From Liolophura sinensis (Eukaryota; Mollusca; Polyplacophora; Chitonida; Chitonidae), in contig NC_088297.1 of NCBI RefSeq assembly GCF_032854445.1, positions 19,231,127 to 19,295,126 on the forward strand: 64,000 nt of DNA, in the 5' to 3' direction. A program made the position numbers and the translations under genes. Shown here piece by piece: positions 53,377 through 64,000 of this stretch; the first letter of the stretch is position 1, and every line of letters begins with the position of its first letter. The notes under the pieces are model-generated. The model was not told the DNA's origin and ran no database searches. It saw nothing but the letters and a program-made list of their open reading frames with translations.

Positions 53377-55580
53377 CCAAACACACATATGGGCGGTTAA
53401 GCGTTTTATATGTTTATTAATCTGACTTGAGATAAGTCCATTGTTACATATATTAGACATATTGTTTATACAAAATATATTTCTGAAGGGAAAAGCTATT
53501 CTTGTGTGCGGAAGCCCCGAGGAGAGAAGTTATTGAGCTTTCAGGCGATATCATTAAAACTGAATAACAACAATTATATGTTACATCTTACCATCAATTC
53601 ACCATCACTCCCGATCAGGGTTTGTCTGCTTTTCCGGTACAGTGTTATAAGTATATGTAATGCTACGCTCATGTGAATAGAGTGCCGTAAACCATACAGA
53701 GTAGTTATGCATAACCATGAAATTAAATATTTAAAGTTAACACGAACGCGAATCTGACTGCCGAGGACGCTATGGCACACAAAAATGTTCAGTTACATTA
53801 GTACTGCTCCAGATACGTGTAAGTCGCGCCCTCTGTCACCTACAATGGACATTCATTCAGTCGCCGTAACTGAGGAGGTACTAGCCTTCACGCGGCCATC
53901 TCTGAGGGTCGACTTAACAAGGAGACCATTGACTGCCAATGAGAATCTGTAAACAGCTCAAATACACTCTCGCACCTTCTCTGCTTGTTCGAATGACCTG
54001 TGGTTCCCCTGATGATATGCCTGTGGACATTGATTGCTCATAAGAGAGAGGAAAGACGATTTTTCGGCCACTTTGCATACTGTACCCATCAGATTATGAT
54101 CCATTTTAACGAGGCTTTTAACGCTCTAGACATATATTGTATATGCTGTCCCACTGGGACGCCGTGACACACAACACAATGCTGTATCCGTACTTACAAA
54201 GTAACGAACAGGGATCGGTCTTATACAGAATCTCGAACCACAAAGCATCCACATTGTTAATATGACAGTGAGAATTCAAATAGCTGCATTCTCATATGCT
54301 CAAAGATTCTTAGCTACTTGTCCCAAGTATTCAATGCGACAAACAGGGACAGTAATTTCCTGCCTGTCGTTATTGGACACGAGTCGTGGGTTTCTTTTTT
54401 TTTTTTTAAAGTAATACTCAAGAAGAATGTTGAACAATTTCAAGAACAATTATTTTCGAGGCGTTTTGTGCCAAGAGCTGTCTGGTTTTGTCATATTTTC
54501 GCTAGACAACTTTCTTCAGCTAAGAATAATCTGTGTGACATGTGGGAAAGTGGCAAATTCTTATAAAAATGGTGTCGAAAACAATCAATACAAACTAGGC
54601 CAATTACATAGAAATCTATGCCTAGGACAAAACACATGTCCGAACAGGCATCGCTTAATGTGATTGGCCGGTTTTAAGCGATTTATTACGGCAGAAATGT
54701 CAGCCGCTTGAGGTCGGGTACTCGACCTTATTTACAGAAATACCGCTTACATGAAACAGCATCTGAATTACGTGAGAAATTGAAATTGATCCGATTCTGG
54801 TGGTCCGGGTCTTGTGTGATAGCACAGATTTGAAACAAAACCAGACTGATGCATATAAAGACTGTTATGTGCCGAAGGCCTAATACGAAACACGTGAAAA
54901 TTACATCGCATATATAACCGACTCAAACTAGCCAGGTGCACAATACCAGGCACGTTTTATTCAGACATAGACTAATAAACTTTACAGATCACCAGAACGA
55001 CGACAGTTAGGTTTGTGAATGGAGAGCGTGGTGATCTAAAGTAAACAAAACTCGTCTATTCGAATATGACAGAAAGCTGCAGTCGAACAGAAAGGCATGT
55101 GGATACGGCACTGGGTACAAAACATGAGGGTCTGTTATAAACGTGCTAAGTACCCAAGTTAAGGCAATGTTTGGCATAATGTCGCTAAGAGAACATTATT
55201 GATTGAGATTACCTGCCCTGATAACTTGTGAGGAACCGCTGGCAGTTATCCCTTGTTCCCATAGACGGTTTAGGTTCCCCTGCAGAAACGTGTCATTAAA
55301 GTCCACGAGTTGTCAAAGAAATACTTAGCGTCATTTTATATCTGGCTGAAGTTGTGGGACAACTGTAGGTGTACATCCTTGATGATTTATTAATCACGAA
55401 GGATATTCAGGGTGACATTTGTCTAGAGACTTGCATCAAGCGCCCTCTGTCGTGAAAAGAACGCATCATTTGGGTACCTTGAGAGAGTATTGGCAAGATA
55501 ATTGTCGGACCTTGATTCCGGACTGGATTTAAAAAGAGACAATGAAAGGTAAACCAATATTGAATGGTCAAGAATCCTGA
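53377..55580. other. no gene recognised
   Basis: Mixed composition with short frames only (for example 54,318-54,663 in two overlapping + frames). No exon structure or known repeat is seen. Confidence 0.4.
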
Positions 55581-58500
55581 ATGTACGATGTTTTGGGGCG
55601 CATTTCCCTCGTCGCATTGAACTGCAATGATAGTGGACTTTACCAAAAAATGCGAATAACGATTTTGTTTGATTGACCGTAGGATTTCTCAAGACAACCA
55701 AATGACGTCATCGTTGTGCATGGTTTCATAAAAAAAGTTTTTCCTGTAAGAAAAGGTTTTAGACGTTTTCGTTGCTCTTTCCCGTTCAGACTTTCAAATC
55801 GATACAAGCTTTTTTAGTGCGGAAACTCATTAAGCTGCACAACTACAGATTAAAGTTACAAGGAGTTAAATTTTCCTCCTTTGAGAGTGATTACGCGATT
55901 TCAGTTTGTCTTTTTGCATTTTTCCTTACGACTGTTTGTATCTTACTTGCGCAACCTGAATCTGCAACCCTAATTCAGTAAAAGTCATAGGTTAAAGTTG
56001 AATAAGAAACTGTCTGCAATTTGAAATATGCGAAATGAATTCTAATCTTTTCAACACACTTTTTACAATGCTCACTTCAAAGTGATCAATGCAGCAATCC
56101 TCAGATCGTGATTGGATACAAGTAAGAAGAATACAAGCACGTGAGCAAGTCCTATGAGTTACGTTTGGCGTGATGTGCATAAAATCCAAGGATGACTAGT
56201 CTAGTATTAGAGCACATCTAGGTTTTTGGTAGTTGTTTCTTTGGAACCATTGCCTGTGATCAACGGGATCTTCTGGATCTTGTAAATGACTAACCTAATA
56301 TCAGTATTTATTCCCTGCCAAAACTGAATTGTGAAAACGCTTTTGAACACCCACGTTCACGGATTTATTTGCCACCCATTGCATCATCCAGGTAAAAAAA
56401 ACTTAGATCGTTTTAAGTAAATGAACCTGCTTTTGCAAACCGCAAAATTATCGCGTGCCGGGTAACCATAAGGTAAAGACTTTCGTAATATCTCCACTAA
56501 TTCTTTGTCCAAACAGAATTTCGAAACGTCTTTGAACATCCTCGTTTATGGATTTCTATGCAAAATCCCAGAAAATGAACTTATGGCAGTTCCGCGAATA
56601 GATTGTTTTTATCCAATTACATCGTCAGAAGACCACATCATGCAATAAGCAGGAAAAGATGTATTCAGTGTTGACATTGTCAGCAGAAGAACAAAACACA
56701 AGTTTTTGTATTAGAATTTTTATATGAGTTTTTCTTAGAGAAAACACCCTCTCCGAAAAATAAAAATTCATGTCAGTCACAAGATGTCAAGCCATCTTGG
56801 TAGACTGGATGTTTAAAAAGTCACGTTTCCAATGATCCAATGATCTTTCCCGTGCGAAAAGAAAAAAAAAGATGACAGACTATGTTAAAAACGTGGCCTA
56901 GTCATCGGTTAATATCTGCATACATCGTCACGTGCACGGTTTGCTGGCAATGCCTACAGTTTTAGGGCATTCCTCCATTCACAAATATGACCGCCACCGT
57001 TCTAGTGATGTGTAATGTTTTGCTTCACTTTTTCCTTGTCGCAGTGAAGTCCGATGATAGTAGACTTTATTTGGGACGAAATATGTGAATAAGGATTTTA
57101 TTTGATTCAAAGTAGGATTTTCACAAAACAATCAAAATTTCCTAACAAAAGGTTTTCCTGTGAGAAAAGATTTTAGACTTTTTCGTTGCTCATTCCAGTT
57201 CAGATTTTCAAAGATATACTAGCTTTTTTAGTGCGGAAACTCATTATGAGACACAAATGAGAAGACTAGAAGCATGTAACCAATTGAAATGAAAATGTGT
57301 AAGCTATCCAACTATAAGTGCAATTTAATATTCTATAATTTTCTTCAGAAGTATAAAACATATAAATAGCAAGAGTTTTCTTGACTTTATTTAACATGAT
57401 TGGAAAATCCATCATTTTCATATTATTCTTGTGTGACTTCATGACGAGGACCATATTTAAGTGAAGTACATGGACAGGTTTAGGACGTCTAAACTTTTTT
57501 ATCTGACAAAGTATGTGAGCACACGGCTTGATTAATCAGGTCTGCCCAGAAACGACCAGAGTGAAAACCCGAGAATGGTGTTTCCAGCACACCTCTTACA
57601 GCACTCACTTTAGGGGAATCAATGAAGCAATCTCCAGCTCGTGATTACATACAAGTAGGAAGACTACACACATGCGAGCAAGCCGTATGGGTTACTTTCG
57701 ACTTGATAGGCATAAAATCCCAGGATGTCTAGTATTACAAAACATCTAGATTTGGAGTAGTTGTTTCTTTGGATGCGACTGCCTGTAGTCAACAGGATCT
57801 TCCGTGTCTTGTAAATGACTAGCCTAATATCAGTATTTATTCCCTGCCTAAACAGAATTGTGAAAATGCCTTTGAACACTCACGTTCACGGATTTATCTG
57901 CCACCCATTGCATCATCTAGGTAAAAGAACTTTGTTTTAATGAACAAACCTGTTTTTTCAAGCTGCAAAATTATCTTGTGGGGAATAACCATAAGGTAAA
58001 GACTTTCGTAACATCTCCACTCATTCTTTGTCTAAACAGAATTTCGAAACGTCTTTGAACATCCTGGTTTACGGATGTCTGTGCTACCAGAAAGATGAAC
58101 TTATCGCAGTTGCGTGTTAAGAGTTGTTTTTAGGCATTTTAAAAATACATTATTATGTGGTCGTAAAACGGGTTACAGATGTTTTCTTGTGGAGCCAACG
58201 ATCATTATAACACAATTTGTGAAATGTCACCTCACTGGTTACAAGGTACAAAATAATTTAAAGCTTTCTCAGTAAAACGCCAATCAATCAAATATTCAAA
58301 TAAATTTTTGAAGATTTAGTTGCATTTACGAACGTACAAAATTACATTTTTCATTCTCCACGAGAGTTGCTAAGAGAATACAAAGATAAAGAGCCAGGTG
58401 AGTTTAAACCATATAAATGCAAAGTGTTGGTATTCCCCTGTAGACCTTTCAATAAACTGTCAATCAAGAAAACGCAATTGACCAATCGTCAGCAGTATTG

Positions 58501-59440
58501 TTGCAAATATCCCAACCGGATGTCCAAAACGTTAGTTACAAATGTTCAATCTTCTGTGTCATAATTGCTTTCACCGGGGACGGAATGAGTAGTAACGTTG
58601 TCACGAGAACGGGTTGGGAGACCTCGGATGTGTTGGATCCATCTGTTGTATTATTTCTCGTACTCAAACCATTTATACTGAAATTGAACGCAGGTATGAA
58701 ATTGGTTTTATTACACCTTGTATGGGGTGCATGCTGTTTTTGGAAGCGATCCAACCGGAACTTAAATGCTAAAATCCAGAAAGACGAGCGAGGTTGGAAA
58801 TGTATTTACTTGTATTAAGTACATCGTGCCTCTCTTTTGACACTCTTTTACAGCATAAAACGTATAGTTTCAACGCTTGTTTGGAGAACCTTCGTATAGA
58901 GCTAATTGAGCTGAACGAATAAATTCATTCCGTTATAATTCAGATATTTCTTAGAACTTGCATTAGTGGAGTATCCTCAGAGCTTCGGATTCTTTTTCTA
59001 AAAAGAAAAGAAATATTGTTTGAAGTTGATATAAATGACAAATACGTATAAGAGTGTGTGCCAAAAAATGCGGCAATCCATATGAACACGGTTTTCGGGT
59101 ATCCAGTTACATCACCAGGAGACGAGATCGTGCAAGAGACAAGAAAAGATGTATACAGTGTTGACACTGCAAACACAAGAACAAAAACATAACTTTATTA
59201 TTAGTATTTTTAAATAAGTTTTTCTTGAGAGCGAACACCTTCAAAAAACATCAAAATCGATGTCTATCGTAAGCTGTCAAGCCATCTGGATAGACTGGAT
59301 GTTCGAAAAGTCACGTTTCCAATGATGCCGTACGAAAAGAAGAAAAAGACTATGAGAGACTGTGTTTAAAAACGTGGCCGAGTTTTCGGATTATATCTGC
59401 ACACATCGTGATTTGCACGGTTTGGTGCAATCGACTACAA
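55580..59440. repeat. tandem segmental duplication, ~1.4-kb unit
   Basis: Copy 1 (about 55,580-56,962) and copy 2 (about 57,015-59,440) are collinear. Anchors include AGCTTTTTTAGTGCGGAAAC (offset 1414 bp), GTAGTTGTTTCTTTGGA, GTAAATGACTAACCTAATAT or its variant with TAGCC, CAGTATTTATTCCCTGCC, TTCGAAACGTCTTTGAACAT, AAGTCACGTTTCCAATGAT and AAAACGTGGCC. Copy 2 carries about 965 bp of extra DNA (58,132-59,098). Divergence is moderate, so the event is old. No coding sequence is evident in the shared unit. Confidence 0.87.
58132..59098. other. insertion within copy 2 of the segmental duplication
   Basis: Absent from copy 1, where GTTTTTATCC is continuous; here TTTTTA is followed by GGCATTTT and the other side resumes at CGGGTATCC, consistent with insertion at a TA. 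It includes a SINE-A tail-like piece near 58,270 (AAAACGCCAATCAATCAAAT) and a 106-codon + frame at 58,498-58,818 with no recognisable domain. I see no terminal inverted repeats. Confidence 0.55.
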
Positions 59441-59619
59441 GAACGTTATAGGCTATAGCCCAAGGTTTTATTGTATGCTAAATGTGATGATAAGACAGAA
59501 TTATGGGTAATTCTGGACCAGTGACGTCTAATACAATGCAGTTAACATCACCGCATTTTTTTATTAATTCTGCGAAGCCATGATGCTAGGGGGCGTGTAA
59601 TTTTGCCGCTATGTATGCA

Positions 59620-59808
59620 TTCACATGAATAGTTCAAGTCGAGTTTATGCTGACTTTCCCTCCCGTTGTATTCGTGGGAAGGTCTGGTAGCAACTTCCCG
59701 ATGATCGTTAGTTTCCCCCGGGCTCTGTCCGGTTTTCCTCCCACCACAATGTGGAAATATTCCTGCGGACGGCGTAAAACCCCAACCAAACAAAAAAATA
59801 ATCAGAAA
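59620..59808 (+). mobile_element. SINE-A, head-truncated, diverged
   Basis: AGTTCAAGTCGAGTTTATGC, CGTGGGAAGGTCTGGTAGCA, TTTCCCCCGGGCTCTGTCCG, GGCGTAAAACCCCAACCAAA. The ATGCTGGCCGCCGTCGTATA segment is deleted. Confidence 0.87.
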
Positions 59809-61110
59809 AATAAACAAAATTATTAAATTCGTTTACATCCTACAATGAACACGTGCACGTCAATATCTTTGTTACAACAATTAGTTTACTTGTAGATGTC
59901 TCCTTAGCAGACATTCGCCAAAGATGTGCCTTCTTACTCTGTTCCACATACAACTAACATGGTTACAAGCCTTGTCATATGCCGACATTAATTATTTACT
60001 CATTAGAACTAACCTGTTTTAAAGGAATCGGAAAACATGGCCATTGGACATTAAATAGTTTCCGATTTCCTGCAGTTTAATATCTACATATTGTCGACTT
60101 GAAATTCTTATGATGTGCGGGGCTCCCGTGACCAAGGTGGTTAGCATCTCAGAGCGGCGCTCTTACAAGGGAGGTGGAAATAGATGGTTGTCATGTACAA
60201 TGAGACTTAGTTCTAACACAACACGATAGTCGGTAAAATGTTATGACTAAGTGATGACGATGAAGAAATGATCTGAATGACCCAAGGTGTATTGTCCCTG
60301 CTTGAATTCCATGCCCTTAATCCTCTTTAGGCGTGTGGTATTTTTGTGGAATTCATATCCACAGGGCGCTGTTGAAACAATTTCGCCAAACATAGAACGT
60401 GTTTTCCTTGGCCTTAAAGTCAAACCTTGTGAATGACAGCCGATCTCTAGTAATGTTTAGCTGATTGAATCGGTGCACTTAGCGCGGGATCAGCTGGGCA
60501 TTTACCATTTAGGACGATTTCATCGAAGTCAGGGAGAAAGCTTAAGTTCAGCTGTAACACTTCACGTCAGCGTAAAAAAAACGAGACGCATTCACGGGGG
60601 AGCTGTTTTTAATTAATCACCAAGGCTTTATTGTTATTTTAGTAGACATTATTGCAAATGATCGTATGGGTTTCTAAGTTTTTTTGCAAACTGAACACGT
60701 AAAATGTTTTGACATCATTCCATATAACCCACTATTTTTTGGGAGCTTAACATTGTTCCGCTAGTGTTTTTTCACACTTCTACTTTTACTGGGTTCTTGC
60801 ATAGCTTTAAATCCTCGTTTTATTTCCCATGCTTTCATCACCTTGGATAAAGAAATCGTCTATGCATACATCAATGCTCTCGCCTTTTCAATCACGCTGT
60901 TCTCAATCAAAGGCTATTCTTAAGACTGTAATTACTGAATATTTCGGATATCTGATGCAGCAAGAAAGATTCAAATAGTCGAAATATGAATGCGATTAGA
61001 ATTAATAACCCATCTTTTTGGCCTGAATACAGTTCAAAATGTTTGTGCATAAGATGCTTCTTCCAAATTACCTAATGGCCATTAAAGAAAACTAGAAAAC
61101 TAAAGCTTGC
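59809..61110. other. no gene recognised; a tRNA-like head at about 60,120-60,170
   Basis: GGGGCTCCCGTGACCAAGGT, GGTTAGCATCTCAGAGCGGC looks like the A-box half of a further SINE head; no B box or cloverleaf follows. The rest is plain AT-rich DNA. Confidence 0.4.
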
Positions 61111-61117
61111 CAGCGCT

Positions 61118-61312
61118 TCGCATTCACCAATTCAGTCGCTATGAGTCGATGCTGACTTCCTCTCCGGGCACTCGTGTGAAGGTCTGTCAGTAACTTGCGG
61201 ATGGTCGTGGTTTTCTCCCGGTCCCTGCAAGCTTTCCTCCCACCATAATACTGGCTGCAGTGGTATAAATGAAAAATATTCTTGACTTCGGCGTGATACA
61301 CCAACCAAGTAA
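61118..61312 (+). mobile_element. SINE-A, head-truncated
   Basis: CACCAATTCAGTCGCTATGA, GATGCTGACTTCCTCTCCGG, CTTGCGGATGGTCGTGGTTT, ATTCTTGACTTCGGCGTGAT, ACACCAACCAAGTAAATAA. Confidence 0.88.
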
Positions 61313-63220
61313 ATAACTACATTTGTAATCTATGTATTCTTTGTCTCATAAATCCTATTCTTAGTATCACAATTGAAAACACTGAAGCGTTTCCTACTAA
61401 CAAGATTTTTATTTATCAAGCATAGTATCGATTGAAAAGATGCACCAAAACAGGACGTAGATGAAAAGAAAATAGGATGCAGGCCATGCATACCTTATCA
61501 TAGCCCTACGCGTAATTGTAGGATATACTCATTTACAGCTCTGACACAAAAGCCACGTTGTTACAGGGAAATTGTCCTGGTTATTTTGAATCAGTTTCCC
61601 TTTGTTTTCCACGTTGTATATACCGTTTTGCGATGGATTGCAGAACACTGTAAATTTTGCCAGTTTTCGAAGGTGTCGTGAAAAAATGACAATTACCAAG
61701 AAGCTTAGGGTTAGTCAGATTAAAGACCTTCATTGTTACTCTTGATATGTGCATGTTTTAATCTCTATTGGAATTCATAAAATAAAAATATTTTTTATTT
61801 CAGTGGCATTATCAACGATTTGTCATTGTCACTGACAATGATTATTTTCATTTTCCTTCAATGCAATTCATGAAACCAAACTTACTCCGCGTTGTTTCGA
61901 TAAATCCAAGTACCATGGTTTCTCGAGCAATATATTAACTCAAAACTATTTTACTTGTACCACACCAGTCAGCTGTATGGGTGGAGGAACCTGGAGCGTC
62001 CAACTACCGACCTTCAGCATGTTACCGACCAACTCTGGCACATCTGACAAACAGATCTGCACACCATATTGGTGTAATACAAGTGGTTGTGAACTGACGC
62101 CCCAAATATGGTTGCGAACAGAAACTAGTCCATTTATGCATAAAGCATATGACGAAACATATAGACAGATTTAGATACAGCAGGCCAGTAAGTCCGTGCC
62201 ATAGATAATCCATTGTTTCTTTAAAAACAATAAAACCTTTAAAACTTGAGCCAGGGTCTTCCTTACTTATGATAAAGACGCATCATTAAAAATAATCAAG
62301 CAACACTTTCCTCATACTCTTGTAAGACAAGAAATAGGGTGATATCTGAACCACTTAGTCCGGCACTACCCAGGCTTACATAACCTAGAGGTGTAATTCA
62401 TGCGTTTTATCTTTTCTTTTAAAGTCACTGTCAGACACGCTGACTATGTGTTGTCCTATGGGAATCCCCTCTCCGCAAAACACGCTTTGGTTGAAGCTTT
62501 TGCCCAGCCGATATTGATCAAGAGGGCATTAAGGTGGAGCCTCTGGCTATATCAGTATTGCTTTAAAGCCATCCGATACCTTAACAACATAACAGAAGTC
62601 TTTCTCAAGGGGGTGTCCCTCGAGAGCCTCGTGTTAATTTCCCAGTCTCGTTTCTTCCGAGTCTCGTCGTCAGAGTAGCGGGATTTCCTTTAATGCCTCT
62701 GAGAAACGTCTCAATTTTCTTCCCTTTTTCCCGAGAAATCCAATTTATTTTTGAATCCTGTCAGTCCATGTTGAATAAGTCAACGATGTCAATATCTCTC
62801 ATAAAAATATTCAGCACCTAAGACTTTATGCGAATGATCTTTGGTTTGCCTATAAATTTTAATGTCTTGGATCGTTCCGGCCATAAATGATTTTGCGTTG
62901 AACTGTGAATTAAAGGTTCTCCTCAGCGGCGAATATCAATCATCACTGAAAGCCGCATGATGCTATTTTGTTGTCACCACCCCCCCCGCCCCCCAAGAGA
63001 CAATAACTAACGGAATACTCACGGCAAAGCCAAAGCATTCGCAAAACTTACTGCTTGTACAAAAACAAAAGCACACAGCAGTTTGATGTCAGGTAGACGG
63101 CAAACATTAATTTACTTCTTAAAGGTGAAAAGAGGAACAGGTCCTATAAAATTAAAATCATCAATATCCATGTCGTGAACAGAACTGCATAAATAAAGCG
63201 TCTGAAAATGATACACGAAA
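61313..63220. other. no gene recognised; 3' flank of the GPCR gene
   Basis: The frames at 61,977-62,213 and 62,400-62,678 lack recognisable domains. A C-rich run lies at 62,979-62,996. Part of this may be the 3' UTR of the - strand GPCR. Confidence 0.4.
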
Positions 63221-63426
63221 CTACCACTCGGAATCCGTATCTGTTTCTCTGTTGTGGGGGTTTGCCGCTAGTTGGCGTGTGCTGTCGTCTGTTTCCTCAG
63301 GATTGGACGATATATTCCTTGGAAGTCTAAGAGGAGAACGGTTGAGACTGCGCAAGCGTATTAGCTCCAACTGTCTATACTGTGACTGTGACTTGCTTCT
63401 TTCGAAATAATTACTACTGCGGTCAT
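63221..63426 (-). CDS. GPCR terminal exon: cytoplasmic tail
   Basis: Continues the split codon as Asp, then DRSSNYFERSKSQSQYRQLE, then LRLPRNISSNPEETDDSTRQ, ending DTDSEW and TAG at 63,223-63,221. Many Ser/Thr residues are possible phosphorylation sites; the exact start depends on the AG at 63,427-63,428. Confidence 0.75.
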
Positions 63427-63738
63427 CTGTAACATAAAGTCAAGATAAAACTATTTGGTGTTAAGCCTCGAAAAGAATATTTATAAAATACAGATACGGA
63501 AAATGTCTCAGCTATTGCTTTGGCCAAGTCTAAAGGTGGATGACTTCCCGAAATGCGCATGTCACTTACCTGTATAGGTCTGACGTGTATCTCCATTTAC
63601 GGAGCCAATGAACGACTTTCTCACATATGACGCTCTCTTCTGGATATTCATGAGGAAGGGAGCTGTAGAGATTGTATACAGCACGGGATTAATGGCTGAA
63701 TTGACGGGAAGGATGAAGACAGCTATCCAGGCATACAC
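63221..63738 (-). CDS. C-terminal exons of a rhodopsin-family GPCR (LRR-receptor/GRL101-like)
   Basis: Two - strand exons join in frame: 63,738-63,570 (acceptor ATGTTTCAG, donor TACAG/GTAAGT, left in phase 1) and 63,426-63,221 (acceptor TATGTTACAG, stop TAG). The first encodes the seventh TM helix, VYAWIAVFILPVNSAINPVL followed by YTISTAPF, with the NPxxY motif as NPVLY and the helix 8 start, then a basic stretch (IQKRASYVRKSF). The FxLPxNSAxNPxLYTxxTxPF pattern is characteristic of glycoprotein-hormone, relaxin and other LGR receptors and the molluscan GRL101 type. The second exon gives a 68-residue Ser/Arg-rich cytoplasmic tail ending DTDSEW. Ligand-binding domain and TM1-6 must lie beyond the right edge. 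Confidence 0.88.
63570..63738 (-). CDS. GPCR exon: TM7 with NPxxY
   Basis: 56 codons plus one base, from VYAWIAV to DTRQTYT. NPVLY is the G-protein-coupling switch motif; FLMNIQKR begins helix 8. Confidence 0.9.
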
Positions 63739-63921
63739 CTGAAACATTAAGTGCAAAGTAAGGAGAAAACTATCAAACGAACATCTTTCCAAACACTGAT
63801 AAAGACGCATATGAAAGGATGACGTGTAAATTTTTCCCTTCAGCAATCCCGGAAATTATACGGCATTTTAGATTTAGGTCAGATTATGAACATTTTTCTA
63901 TGTACTTTACAACATCAATTT

Positions 63922-64000
63922 ACAAGAGGCCGAGTGGTTAGCGCGCTAGCTCACCACAATGGCCCAGGAGCAGCTAACTAACGCTAGCTCAGCTAGCCCC
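63922..64000 (+). mobile_element. SINE-A head, cut by window edge
   Basis: GAGGCCGAGTGGTTAGCGCG, CTAGCTCACCACAATGGCCC, AGGAGCAGCTAAC. It resembles the SINE-A tRNA head with substitutions, inside the GPCR intron. Confidence 0.65.

Noticed and set aside
55772-55981. 69-codon hydrophobic frame in copy 1 of the segmental duplication
   Set aside because: The frame is not conserved in copy 2, so it is unlikely to be coding.

Overview
The window is animal nuclear DNA, most likely from a lophotrochozoan (mollusc or brachiopod; the sequence alone does not decide which). The evidence is: AT-rich intergenic DNA, genes split by GT-AG introns, very dense tRNA-derived SINEs (one family has the ACTCACTC-type tail common in molluscan DNA), a decayed non-LTR retrotransposon, and a leucine-rich-repeat-receptor type GPCR exon. 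No prokaryotic operon structure, CRISPR array or rRNA gene is visible, and all tRNA-like sequences look like SINE heads.

Five real or probable genes can be supported. (1) About 1.8-3.0 kb, + strand: the last two exons of a secreted cysteine-rich protein; each exon is phase 1-1 and encodes one six-cysteine, PLAC-like module. (2) 10.8-13.3 kb, + strand: an intact single-exon type I membrane LRR protein of 818 residues. (3) 37.1 to 28.7 kb, - strand: an unrecognised gene of three in-phase exons predicted to encode about 175 residues, with a (GA)14 microsatellite acting as polypyrimidine tract. (4) 41.56-47.06 kb, + strand: a five-exon classical short-chain dehydrogenase/reductase. (5) 63.74-63.22 kb, - strand: the last two exons of a rhodopsin-family GPCR, with TM7 and cytoplasmic tail; the rest lies beyond the right edge. 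The genes have no evident functional link.

The remainder is repeats. SINE-A (tRNA head, core, AAATAAATA tail) occurs about thirty times, several copies with clear target-site duplications. SINE-B (different tRNA head, ACTCACTC tail) occurs about seven times and shares its 3' core with SINE-A. A third dispersed repeat, here called Rep-C, occurs at least eleven times on both strands and I do not recognise it. A LINE relic lies on the - strand at 13.6-17.3 kb. A 32-bp palindromic minisatellite lies at 3.85-4.34 kb, and a 4.3-kb G-rich minisatellite of about 46 bp per unit at 24.07-28.37 kb. A 1.4-kb tandem segmental duplication lies at 55.6-59.4 kb.

Most worth a second look are: the tandem ~98-bp units just upstream of the first SDR exon, which repeat its 3' splice site and first codons in decayed form; four same-strand CACGTGAC sites within 436 bp in an SDR intron; the large G-rich minisatellite with a 528-bp higher-order repeat; the unrecognised three-exon gene; and Rep-C.
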